From IMG/VR virus record IMGVR_UViG_3300042691_018666, positions 1-31,374 of that record: a DNA stretch of 31,374 nucleotides. One strand, given 5' to 3'. Source of the stretch: a virus. Made by a program: the position numbers and the translations under genes. Numbering within the stretch: position 1 is the first letter of the stretch; every line of letters begins with the position of its first letter. Below the pieces are notes generated by a model, which searched no databases, had not been told where the DNA came from, and saw only the letters and a list, made by a program, of their open reading frames with translations. Positions 16,132 to 22,209 of this stretch are shown one piece after another.

Positions 16132-16656
16132 TTATCCACCCATCATCATCAATGTGACTGGAATTCCTGCTTCTGCTGCTGCAGAGGCTAAATCATATGC
16201 AGACTTGACTGATGCTGGTGTTGCAGCAGTTGTTGTTGATGTTGAAGAAGTTGAGTCTGTTAGTTGAACTACTCCTGCTCCACTTGTGCTTGCTGTTGGA
16301 AGTGCTGCCCACTTTAATCCAAGTGTCTGAGTTGAGTCTGCTGTTAAAACATAATTATTACTTCCAATAGATAAATTATCTACTGCATCGTTTGCAGAAC
16401 CTACAAGTAAATCTCCTTTTGCATCAATTGTAGATTTTGATACAGATCCTGTTGGATCAAGATTTGTTATCTGTTCTTGTAAATCATTAAGGCTATAGGC
16501 TATAGATGGATTAACTAACTCTGCAACATCTGTTTCTGTAGTGTCATACTCTAATGACCCATAATGGTATAGTTTAAATGCAGCCTGAATATCAGCGTTG
16601 TCTGCATACCCTGGAATTTGTGTTGGGTATAATGTTCCAATTAGTTCAGATGCCAT
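16132..16656 (-). CDS. Tail fibre protein sharing a module with the 788-residue fibre
   Basis: The 174-residue product contains DAKGDLLVGSANDAVDNLSIG to TLGLKWAALP (about 79-117). This is the same module as residues 37-74 of the long fibre at 8084. A Ser/Thr/Ala-rich tail (LTDSTSSTSTTTAATPASVKSAYD) follows and is typical of fibre C-termini. The last residues are hydrophobic and methionine-rich (LMMMGG). GAGGTG and a TGATATAAT promoter support the start. The function is inferred from the shared module. Confidence 0.75.
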   Translation of the reverse strand: MASELIGTLYPTQIPGYADNADIQAAFKLYHYGSLEYDTTETDVAELVNPSIAYSLNDLQEQITNLDPTGSVSKSTIDAKGDLLVGSANDAVDNLSIGSNNYVLTADSTQTLGLKWAALPTASTSGAGVVQLTDSTSSTSTTTAATPASVKSAYDLASAAAEAGIPVTLMMMGG

Positions 16657-16673
16657 GTTTTTTCACCTCGTTC

Positions 16674-16679
16674 ATTATA
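16674..16679 (-). promoter_or_regulatory. Extended -10 for the 174-residue fibre gene
   Basis: TGATATAAT on the minus strand overlaps the stop of the upstream gene. The leader is about 11 bases and carries GAGGTG. Confidence 0.5.
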
Positions 16680-17238
16680 TCACAACCGATATAAAAATAT
16701 GAACAGATACTTCTGCGTCAAATGGACCCCATGCTCCATCATACTCTGAAGCCTCAATGTTGATAACTAGGTCTGTTCCAGAAATTTCAACGGAAGATAG
16801 AGATGAAGCAATTGGATTTGCATTTTGAATAGAGTATTGAACGCTAAAGTTTTCTGCTATCAATCCAGTCGCTGTAGATATGTCTGTTATTGGTATAACG
16901 ATTGATCCACTACCAGCATAAGCACTTGTTCCTGAAGCAAAGGTTGTTACGTGTAATTTAGAGTATATCGTTGGATTGATCTTTAAAACCTCTACCCAAG
17001 AATTTCCACCAGGCTCTGAGACATATTGATAAAGATATCCGTAGTTTTCTCCAGGTGCAGAGTTTATATACATATCGTTTAGTATTGGTTCTAGACCTCC
17101 AACTGAGTTAGGGTTTCCAATACCAACAAAAAATTTGCTTCCACGAGTTCCAGTTGGACCTATGTCAACAAGAAGTTCAACTGTTGATGGGCCAGCCAAA
17201 ACCGTTAAATCATCATTTGATAAAACTACATCTGCCAC
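16675..17238 (-). CDS. Tail structural protein with a short GPxGxRG start
   Basis: The 187-residue product has a GPTGTRGSKFFVG segment (about 27-39), seen in many phage fibre proteins as a vestige of a collagen-like stalk, followed by ILNDMYINSAPGENYGYLYQY. The C-terminal half is beta-rich. The GTG start overlaps the stop of the preceding RGDT-type gene (TAGTG), which indicates coupled translation. A fibre or baseplate role is probable; nothing more specific can be said. Confidence 0.7.
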   Translation of the reverse strand: MADVVLSNDDLTVLAGPSTVELLVDIGPTGTRGSKFFVGIGNPNSVGGLEPILNDMYINSAPGENYGYLYQYVSEPGGNSWVEVLKINPTIYSKLHVTTFASGTSAYAGSGSIVIPITDISTATGLIAENFSVQYSIQNANPIASSLSSVEISGTDLVINIEASEYDGAWGPFDAEVSVHIFISVVI

Positions 17239-17594
17239 TATACTACTGCTCCAGTAATATCATCTGTAACAGTTATTGAGCCAGTAAGTAATGTAAAAAT
17301 TACTCCAGCGCCATTGTCTATTTGAACGTCATAAACATATGTTGTTCCAGCAACAAGACCTCTTCCTGTTGATCCAGAAATAGTACAGGTAATAATGTCA
17401 TTTGCTGTATCTACAGTTGCTGTAGCAGAAATCTGTGTTCCTGTGCTACCACGTCTATTTGCAATAGTGAAATCTGCATTCCCTGCATAATCGTCAAGAG
17501 CAAATGTTGTTCCGTTTGCATTTTTTGGACGGATTACAAATTGATAAGTGTCACCACGGTAATAACTAAAATTATATGTGCCTGGAAATGCCAT
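17238..17594 (-). CDS. RGDT-motif beta-sandwich tail protein
   Basis: The 118-residue product has NFSYYRGDTYQFVIRPKN near residue 8 and ends GSITVTDDITGAVV. It is the second member of the RGDT set (others at 11151 and 18448) and has the shape of a small immunoglobulin-like baseplate domain. AGGAGG and a TGGTATAAT promoter lie upstream; the predicted leader begins almost at the Shine-Dalgarno. Its stop overlaps the GTG of the next gene. Confidence 0.7.
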   Translation of the reverse strand: MAFPGTYNFSYYRGDTYQFVIRPKNANGTTFALDDYAGNADFTIANRRGSTGTQISATATVDTANDIITCTISGSTGRGLVAGTTYVYDVQIDNGAGVIFTLLTGSITVTDDITGAVV

Positions 17595-17609
17595 TATTCC
17601 TCCTGCTTT

Positions 17610-17615
17610 ATTATA
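17610..17615 (-). promoter_or_regulatory. Extended -10 for the 17238 gene pair
   Basis: TGGTATAAT on the minus strand. The leader is about 9 bases, nearly all of it AGGAGG. Confidence 0.55.
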
Positions 17616-17618
17616 CCA

Positions 17619-18353
17619 TTAACAGACTGATATATATATACCATTTAAAACAATGGTACTTTCCATGTCAGTTCTGGCTTGTGGTCTTGCTCCATACCCT
17701 TTGATTCTTTGGTCATCTATGTATAAGGTTTGGTAAACTGACATATCATAAGAATATTGATACTTAAGGTTTGCCACATAGGAAGTTGGTGAATTTTTAT
17801 ATTTTTCATTAAATGTTCTAAACCATAACTCTGTATAGTTTGATTCTGTGGAGATAGTAAAGTCATATCTTATATCTACCTTAGCCCCTAGTTTTAATGA
17901 CTTAAAATTAAACATGTTCATATCTGCTTGCCATAATTCGTTAGAGCCTTTTGGCATATAAATTTTACTTGAGGTGTCTTCTTTTGGATTAAATATAATA
18001 GATACCCAGCCATCATCTCCTCTTTGTGGTCCAAGTTGGGTTAGTCTATCTGATCCATTTTCATAATATGCCCATCCTGGATACTGACCAGATACTGAGT
18101 CATACCCCTCAGCACCCTTTCCTGGCTCTCCACGCTCTCCTTGCGGACCAGGCTTTCCAGGATCACCCTTTTGGCCCTGTGGCCCTGTATCGCCCCTATC
18201 ACCCTTATCTCCTTTAGGTCCAGTCTCTCCACGTTCACCTTGAATTCCAGGAACTGCAAGATATTCTTTTATTTCTTGTGGACTTGAAGATTTTACTGCG
18301 TCAAGATAGTTTTTCTTTTTTAGTGGCTGAGGTGGATCCATGCTAGTTGCCAT
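17619..18353 (-). CDS. Collagen-like tail fibre protein
   Basis: The 244-residue product has 15 unbroken Gly-X-Y triplets at residues 36-80 (GERGETGPKGDKGDRGDTGP and on). These would form a trimeric collagen-like stalk. A globular C-terminal domain (about 83-244) is rich in Tyr and Ser and probably binds the receptor or ends the trimer. The N-terminal 35 residues are basic and likely attach to the tail. GGGGATGGG precedes the ATG. The small 28-residue gene stops 11 bases upstream and the two are in one operon. Confidence 0.82.
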   Translation of the reverse strand: MATSMDPPQPLKKKNYLDAVKSSSPQEIKEYLAVPGIQGERGETGPKGDKGDRGDTGPQGQKGDPGKPGPQGERGEPGKGAEGYDSVSGQYPGWAYYENGSDRLTQLGPQRGDDGWVSIIFNPKEDTSSKIYMPKGSNELWQADMNMFNFKSLKLGAKVDIRYDFTISTESNYTELWFRTFNEKYKNSPTSYVANLKYQYSYDMSVYQTLYIDDQRIKGYGARPQARTDMESTIVLNGIYISVC

Positions 18354-18364
18354 AGACCCATCCC

Positions 18365-18451
18365 CTACTTTGACTGAGTTCTATAAGTTTTTTTGCCAAC
18401 CTTAATAACAGGGGCAATATTAGGTGTTGCTGGAGAAACCTTAACTATCAT
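18365..18451 (-). CDS. 28-residue basic peptide in the tail operon
   Basis: A short gene encodes MIVKVSPATPNIAPVIKVGK and ends KTYRTQSK. Its ATG overlaps the TGA of the RGDT gene upstream (ATGA), and it ends 11 bases before the collagen-like fibre gene. The tight overlap is the main evidence that it is real. It has no recognisable motif. Confidence 0.55.
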   Translation of the reverse strand: MIVKVSPATPNIAPVIKVGKKTYRTQSK

Positions 18452-18864
18452 AGCGTCCCACTTACATCACCTAGAACACAAATAGTTCCTACTACTGGTG
18501 TCCAGGTTGTTTCATCATCCCCGCCTCCTCCAGAAACTCCATCTCCTGGAATAGTAGCGGTAAGGTCAAATCTTAGTTCTGCAACTACTGGTTTATATTT
18601 TGATCCTCCCCAGAATAGTGTAATATCTGGTTTAGCAATAATATAAACAACTCCATCCTCGTATGTCTCAACTATTAATTCGTCAAGTATGTCTCCAGAG
18701 GGATCATAGGATGTTGCTGAAAACTCCCACAGGCTTGTATCGTATGGGGTTACTTCGTCATCTTCAAAAAACTCTACTTTAAGCGTTCCAGTGTCCCCAC
18801 GGACTACTGTCCACTGTATATTGGCTGGTGTTGCACCAAGTTTTTCTATCGCAGGAGAGCACAT
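18448..18864 (-). CDS. RGDT-motif beta-sandwich tail protein
   Basis: The 138-residue product carries NIQWTVVRGDTGTLKVEFFEDDE near residue 15. It is close to the protein at 11151 in length and motif. A glycine and aspartate-rich loop (GDGVSGGGGDDETTW) precedes a last beta strand. It is probably a tail adaptor or small receptor-binding protein. TGGTATAAT lies eight bases before the ATG, so the mRNA should be nearly leaderless; a second promoter with a large hairpin lies further upstream. It heads the collagen-like fibre operon. Confidence 0.7.
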   Translation of the reverse strand: MCSPAIEKLGATPANIQWTVVRGDTGTLKVEFFEDDEVTPYDTSLWEFSATSYDPSGDILDELIVETYEDGVVYIIAKPDITLFWGGSKYKPVVAELRFDLTATIPGDGVSGGGGDDETTWTPVVGTICVLGDVSGTL

Positions 18865-18872
18865 AATATTAG

Positions 18873-18878
18873 ATTATA
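18873..18878 (-). promoter_or_regulatory. Extended -10, nearly leaderless
   Basis: TGGTATAAT on the minus strand, eight bases before the ATG at 18864. Predicted leader is about two bases. Confidence 0.5.
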
Positions 18879-18891
18879 CCATAATTCATAA

Positions 18892-18940
18892 CTGGACACT
18901 CTAGACGCAGTGGGGTGGGGGTAGCAATCTAGAGTGCCAG
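18892..18940 (-). other. 13-bp stem-loop at the start of a transcript
   Basis: CTGGACACTCTAGA and TCTAGAGTGCCAG pair as 13 bp with one bulged A, around a 22-base loop that on the plus strand is G-rich (GTGGGGTGGGGG). The minus-strand promoter at 18948 would start at 18941, so the stem would begin at base +2. It may protect the 5' end of the fibre mRNA. No U-run follows, so it is not an ordinary terminator. Confidence 0.65.
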
Positions 18941-18947
18941 CCTTCAC

Positions 18948-18953
18948 ATTATA
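18948..18953 (-). promoter_or_regulatory. Extended -10 upstream of the stem-loop
   Basis: TGTTATAAT on the minus strand, the same nine bases as in the lysozyme promoter. Predicted start is 18941, one base before the stem-loop. Confidence 0.55.
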
Positions 18954-19059
18954 ACATTAATTTATACCAGTATACATAGAACTATAACAAAACGTTATAT
19001 CTATAGTAACAAAAAGTTATAATGTGTATATATTTGAAATTGTTATAAAAAGTTATAAT
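18950..19059. repeat. Six GTTATA repeats
   Basis: GTTATA occurs on the plus strand at 18994, 19016, 19042 and 19052 and as TATAAC at 18950 and 18983. Two of these are in identical 13-mers AAAAAGTTATAAT (19011-19023 and 19047-19059), 36 bases apart. This could be an operator array or iteron-like set, or chance in AT-rich DNA. Confidence 0.5.
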
Positions 19060-19076
19060 CAGCCAGGGTATAAAAG

Positions 19077-19105
19077 TTGAAAACTAAAAACTTTTGGTGT
19101 ATACT
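19077..19105 (+). promoter_or_regulatory. Orphan rightward promoter
   Basis: TTGAAA (19077-19082), a 17-base spacer and TATACT (19100-19105) form a good sigma-70 type promoter. It points into the 3' end of the leftward holin-like gene, and no plus-strand gene follows. Confidence 0.5.
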
Positions 19106-19108
19106 TAA

Positions 19109-19164
19109 AATATATAAGAAAAGAATATACTGTAGTTAAGTTTTTTAAAGATATCTTATATATT
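19109..19164 (+). repeat. 11-bp inverted repeat at the orphan promoter start
   Basis: AATATATAAGA (19109-19119) and TCTTATATATT (19154-19164) are perfect inverted copies 34 bases apart. The left arm covers the predicted start (about 19112) of the orphan promoter. A transcript would fold on itself. Confidence 0.45.
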
Positions 19165-19175
19165 ATATATAGTAG

Positions 19176-19463
19176 TTATTTAGAATTTTTAGATATATAG
19201 TTAATAAGTATATCGTACATATGATCTAGTTTATCGTTATAGACTGCACGTGTTTTAGCAGATCTTTCTTGCTCAAGTTTAATGAACTTAATCTCATCAC
19301 GCATGCTGGATCCACCATTTGTTTTTGTCTCTGAACGAATATCATCTACTGCTTCTTTTATTGGTGCAACTTGAATCTTTATGTACCAGCGAATTGAACT
19401 AATTATGACTGTGCCAATTGAAAGCAAAGCAAGAATAAATTGAGCCCAATCGGTGGTTGTCAT
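19176..19463 (-). CDS. Single-TM coiled-coil protein, holin candidate
   Basis: The 95-residue product has one N-terminal membrane segment (about 6-27, AQFILALLSIGTVIISSIRW) followed by a charged, helical cytoplasmic part (EAVDDIRSETKTNGG and KFIKLEQERSAK) likely to form a coiled coil. This matches the small membrane proteins beside lysis genes in actinophages, sometimes annotated as holins or DUF2746. TGATATAAT lies nine bases before the ATG, so the leader is about three bases. It is not beside the lysozyme gene. A holin role is possible but unproven; a membrane-anchored virion or superinfection protein is an alternative. Confidence 0.65.
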   Translation of the reverse strand: MTTTDWAQFILALLSIGTVIISSIRWYIKIQVAPIKEAVDDIRSETKTNGGSSMRDEIKFIKLEQERSAKTRAVYNDKLDHMYDILINYISKNSK

Positions 19464-19472
19464 AATGAGATT

Positions 19473-19478
19473 ATTATA
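19473..19478 (-). promoter_or_regulatory. Extended -10 for the holin-like gene
   Basis: TGATATAAT on the minus strand, nine bases before the ATG at 19463. Confidence 0.5.
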
Positions 19479-19491
19479 TCATTATTTAAGA

Positions 19492-19932
19492 CTAAATAGA
19501 TATATAAGTACCAGTCACGTAGAAAAAATCTCCTGTTTCTAATACGTGTGGAGAGTTATGATCTACTGCACCGTCTAAACCATTTGATGCTGTGTAATAT
19601 AATTCTAAGTCAGTTGAGTTTGGTTCTGCATCTGCCATTAGTTGAAAGTGATAGTTCTGTGCTGGATGATGAATACCGCCATCTCTAAAAGCATAGTGAT
19701 AAGCAGATGCAATTGGCAATGTCAAATGATATTGTCCAGATCCAAAATTTGTAACGGTTGCACAAGATACTGTAATATTAAAATGAATTAATTTACCAAG
19801 TTGAACATATCGTCCAGTTGTTGGAGTTCCAGTAAAAGTAAGTCCAGTTCCACTCCAAACAGGTGTCCATGTTTTTGTTTCGGTTGTAAGTCCACCGATA
19901 TCACCAAATGCTGGATGAGTAAACCGTGCCAT
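19492..19932 (-). CDS. Tail fibre C-terminal-type protein
   Basis: The 146-residue product begins MARFTHPAFGDIGGLTTETKTW and continues TPVWSGTGLTFTGTPTTGRYVQLGKL. TWTPV plus GRYVQLGK is a common motif of phage fibre and tail-tip proteins that bind surfaces. The remainder is beta-rich and His/Tyr-rich. Its ATG overlaps the stop of the 94-residue gene (TAATG), so both are translated from one mRNA. A receptor-binding role is likely. Confidence 0.75.
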   Translation of the reverse strand: MARFTHPAFGDIGGLTTETKTWTPVWSGTGLTFTGTPTTGRYVQLGKLIHFNITVSCATVTNFGSGQYHLTLPIASAYHYAFRDGGIHHPAQNYHFQLMADAEPNSTDLELYYTASNGLDGAVDHNSPHVLETGDFFYVTGTYISI

Positions 19933-20216
19933 TACGATCCAGATTCTAGATTAATTTTAATAACAGCAGCATTCATGTCTGCAGCAGAGGCAAATCCGTA
20001 AAGGGTATCTCCGCCTGCAAGTTCAAAAGAAATTGAGTGGTTCGGCATAATTCTAAAGCCGTAATTTGTAGCGTTTACAGTATCGTCAACGCCAATATAA
20101 ATATAACCTGATGCGTTGACATTTTGAATTGTAACATCCATTCCAGAATGAGTTCCGCCAGGTGTCAAACGAGTCGCAGCAGAGTTACTTACCGCTATTA
20201 ATGAATGTTCAGCCAT
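19932..20216 (-). CDS. Small virion protein, leaderless
   Basis: The 94-residue product (MAEHSLIAVSNSAATRLTPGG, then YIYIGVDDTVNATNYGFRIMP) looks like a small beta-sandwich found in phage structural clusters. The ATG stands six bases after TGCTATAAT, so the mRNA should be leaderless. It is first in a two-gene unit with the 146-residue fibre protein and lies back to back with the halogenase gene, whose promoter is about 40 bases away. Confidence 0.7.
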   Translation of the reverse strand: MAEHSLIAVSNSAATRLTPGGTHSGMDVTIQNVNASGYIYIGVDDTVNATNYGFRIMPNHSISFELAGGDTLYGFASAADMNAAVIKINLESGS

Positions 20217-20222
20217 ATATAC

Positions 20223-20228
20223 ATTATA
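20223..20228 (-). promoter_or_regulatory. Extended -10, leaderless type
   Basis: TGCTATAAT on the minus strand, six bases, then the ATG at 20216. It is divergent to the halogenase promoter. Confidence 0.6.
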
Positions 20229-20266
20229 GCATTATTTGTTCGCAAGACATACAGAATCAGCGATGG

Positions 20267-20272
20267 TACAAT
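20267..20272 (+). promoter_or_regulatory. Extended -10 for the halogenase gene
   Basis: TGGTACAAT lies 19 bases before the GTG at 20292. No good -35 is seen. AGGTGG follows as the ribosome-binding site. Confidence 0.5.
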
Positions 20273-20291
20273 AGTATAAAGGTGGTATTAA

Positions 20292-21878
20292 GTGATTAAT
20301 TTAAATAAAATAGTAATTGTTGGCGGTGGATCTGCTGGCTGGATGTCTGCAGCAACAATGATAAAAGCCTTTCCAGAGAAAGAAATTGTTGTAATTGAGT
20401 CTCCTGATTATCCAATAATAGGTGTTGGTGAGTCAACCCTTGGAGGCATTACAGGATGGGCTAATTGGATCGGTATTGATGAGAAAGATTTTATGCCAGC
20501 AACAGATGCCGTATATAAGATGTCCATTAAGTTTACAGATTTTTATAAGAAGGATTCTGGTGGATTTCATTATCCATTTGGAAATCCATTTTTAGAAGGA
20601 ACTCTTGATGGGTTAACTGACTGGTATTTTAAAAAAGTTAAATTACCAGATCTAGATGTTGCTGATTACGCTAGAACCTTTTTTCCTGCTTTAACTTTAG
20701 CAGAACAAAATAAACTATCTTGGAACAAGTCTGGAAAATTAGGAAACTTTAATTTTAAAAAAGATGTTGCATACCACTTCGATGCTACCAAGTTTGGTCA
20801 ATGGCTAAAGAATAACTATTGTATTCCTCGTGGAGTAACAGTAATTCCCCAAACAGTAGAAACAGTAAATACAAATGAAGAAGGTATTGAATCCTTAGTA
20901 TTGACAGATGGAACACTTATTACATCAGATCTATTTATTGACTGTACAGGATTTAAATCTATGCTACTTGAAGGAGCATTAGAAGAACCTTGGAATGACC
21001 AAAGCCACATGCTTCCAAATAATAGCGCATGGGCTACACGTATACCCTATACAGATAAAGAAAAAGAAATGGAACCTTACACTAACTGTACTGCAATTGG
21101 AAACGGATGGGTATGGAATATTCCATCTTGGGAACGAATTGGAACAGGATATGTGTTTAGCGATAAATATATTTCTAAAGAAGATGCATTAAAGGAGTTT
21201 AAGGAGCATCTTCGCTCAGACAAAATGACTGTTTATAATCCAAATCGTGACGTAGAGGCGCTAGAGTACAAGTATATTAAGTTTAGAGTAGGTATACACG
21301 AACGTACATTTGTAAAGAATGTTGTTGCTATTGGATTTGCTGCTGGATTTATTGAGCCTTTAGAATCTAATGGATTATTTACAGTTCATGAATTCTTAGA
21401 TAAATTGGTAAAAACTTTACAGCGTAAAACAATAACTCAGTGGGACAGAGATGCTTATAACATGAATACAAGCAGACAGTATCTTACATTTAGAGAATTT
21501 GTTGCACAGCATTATGCACTTTCTAATAGAACTGATACACAATATTGGCGTGATATAACCGAAAAAACTTATAAGCCAGATGTTCCATTATTAGAGCCAT
21601 CAATGATTCCAGGATTTCAAGATCTAGCAGATATTCAGTTTAATACACAAAAACACAACGGTTACTCTGGAATTCACTGTATTGCAACTGGAATGAATTA
21701 TATGCCAGTAAATTCTATAGATATTGAAAGATGGATTCATAGAGATGGAATCGATTACTATTATTTTGTTGAAAAAACATTGAAGCAGTGGGAAATTAAT
21801 AGAAAAAAATGGCAAGAAGAAGCAGATTCCTCTCCAACCATGTATCAATGGCTCAAAGAAAATATACACAATAAATAG
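20292..21878 (+). CDS. Flavin-dependent tryptophan-halogenase-like protein
   Basis: The 528-residue product belongs to the FADH2-dependent halogenase family (PrnA/RebH type). It has the FAD-binding GGGSAGW (11-17), the Lys80 that forms the halogenating lysine adduct in PrnA (Lys79), the signature WVWNIP (273-278), and EPLES (355-359), whose Glu358-Ser359 match Glu357-Ser358 of RebH. Length is as expected. The substrate cannot be read from the sequence; it may be tryptophan, another indole or a peptide. No flavin reductase is nearby, so reduced flavin would come from the host. The start is GTG with AGGTGG upstream. Halogenase genes of this family, next to DUF6065-like genes, occur in other phages; their role is unknown. 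Confidence 0.92.
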   Translation: MINLNKIVIVGGGSAGWMSAATMIKAFPEKEIVVIESPDYPIIGVGESTLGGITGWANWIGIDEKDFMPATDAVYKMSIKFTDFYKKDSGGFHYPFGNPFLEGTLDGLTDWYFKKVKLPDLDVADYARTFFPALTLAEQNKLSWNKSGKLGNFNFKKDVAYHFDATKFGQWLKNNYCIPRGVTVIPQTVETVNTNEEGIESLVLTDGTLITSDLFIDCTGFKSMLLEGALEEPWNDQSHMLPNNSAWATRIPYTDKEKEMEPYTNCTAIGNGWVWNIPSWERIGTGYVFSDKYISKEDALKEFKEHLRSDKMTVYNPNRDVEALEYKYIKFRVGIHERTFVKNVVAIGFAAGFIEPLESNGLFTVHEFLDKLVKTLQRKTITQWDRDAYNMNTSRQYLTFREFVAQHYALSNRTDTQYWRDITEKTYKPDVPLLEPSMIPGFQDLADIQFNTQKHNGYSGIHCIATGMNYMPVNSIDIERWIHRDGIDYYYFVEKTLKQWEINRKKWQEEADSSPTMYQWLKENIHNK

Positions 21879-21887
21879 TCTTTAAAA

Positions 21888-21913
21888 TTCGGCGGGATAT
21901 AAGTTAAGCCGAA
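21888..21913 (+). terminator. Hairpin after the halogenase gene
   Basis: TTCGGC and GCCGAA pair around a 14-base loop, ten bases after the stop. The U-run is weak on the plus strand (AAAAT follows) and better on the minus strand. Confidence 0.4.
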
Positions 21914-21946
21914 AATAGAGTACACAAACCTACCCATGACAACATA

Positions 21947-21978
21947 AGGCATAATATGCCTAACAATGTCAAACATTG
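21947..21978. promoter_or_regulatory. Two adjacent 15-base hyphenated palindromes
   Basis: AGGCAT-AAT-ATGCCT (21947-21961) and CAATGT-CAA-ACATTG (21964-21978) each have 6-bp arms and a 3-base centre, and are two bases apart. The second overlaps the -35 of the next promoter. They could be operators. Confidence 0.5.
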
Positions 21979-22005
21979 GACTTATATATTCTTATGGGCT
22001 ATAAT
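21976..22005 (+). promoter_or_regulatory. Leaderless promoter of the zinc-ribbon gene
   Basis: TTGGAC (21976-21981), an 18-base spacer and TATAAT (22000-22005), then six bases and the ATG at 22012. Confidence 0.65.
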
Positions 22006-22011
22006 AGATAT

Positions 22012-22209
22012 ATGAGTGATGACGTAAAGCCTTGGGATTTATTTAATGGATCTCCTAGAAGTCCTGAAGAGGTAGCAGAGTATAGGCTAGAGGTTTGTAA
22101 GGGCTGTGATTTTTTTAGACCAAAAACTCAAACATGCAAGAAGTGTGGATGTTTTATGAAGGCTAAATCTATGCTTGCAAATGCTAAATGTCCAGTGGGG
22201 AAATGGTAA
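22012..22209 (+). CDS. Small zinc-ribbon protein
   Basis: The 65-residue product begins MSDDVKPWDLFNGSPRSPEE. It has a four-cysteine zinc site: CKGC, then CKKCGC (with a further Cys near the C-terminus in AKCPVGKW). Small proteins with this pattern occur in many phages and bind zinc, but the role is unknown. The ATG at 22012 is chosen because TATAAT ends six bases before it; upstream in-frame starts would precede the transcript. The next gene overlaps the stop (TAATG), so the two are coupled. Confidence 0.75.
   Translation: MSDDVKPWDLFNGSPRSPEEVAEYRLEVCKGCDFFRPKTQTCKKCGCFMKAKSMLANAKCPVGKW

Larger units (their letters stand above)
18865..19175. other. AT-rich intergenic region with repeats and hairpins
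   Basis: This 311-base gap holds no convincing gene. It holds two minus-strand extended -10s (18873 and 18948), a 13-bp stem with a G-rich loop (18892-18940), six copies of GTTATA in both directions, a plus-strand promoter (19077-19105) that reads towards no gene, and an 11-bp inverted repeat at its predicted start. The parts are listed separately. Confidence 0.7.

Noticed and set aside
11151-18864. RGD motif as an integrin-binding signal
   Set aside because: The RGDT in three proteins is part of a conserved beta-strand block in phage tail proteins; there is no reason to infer binding to animal cells.
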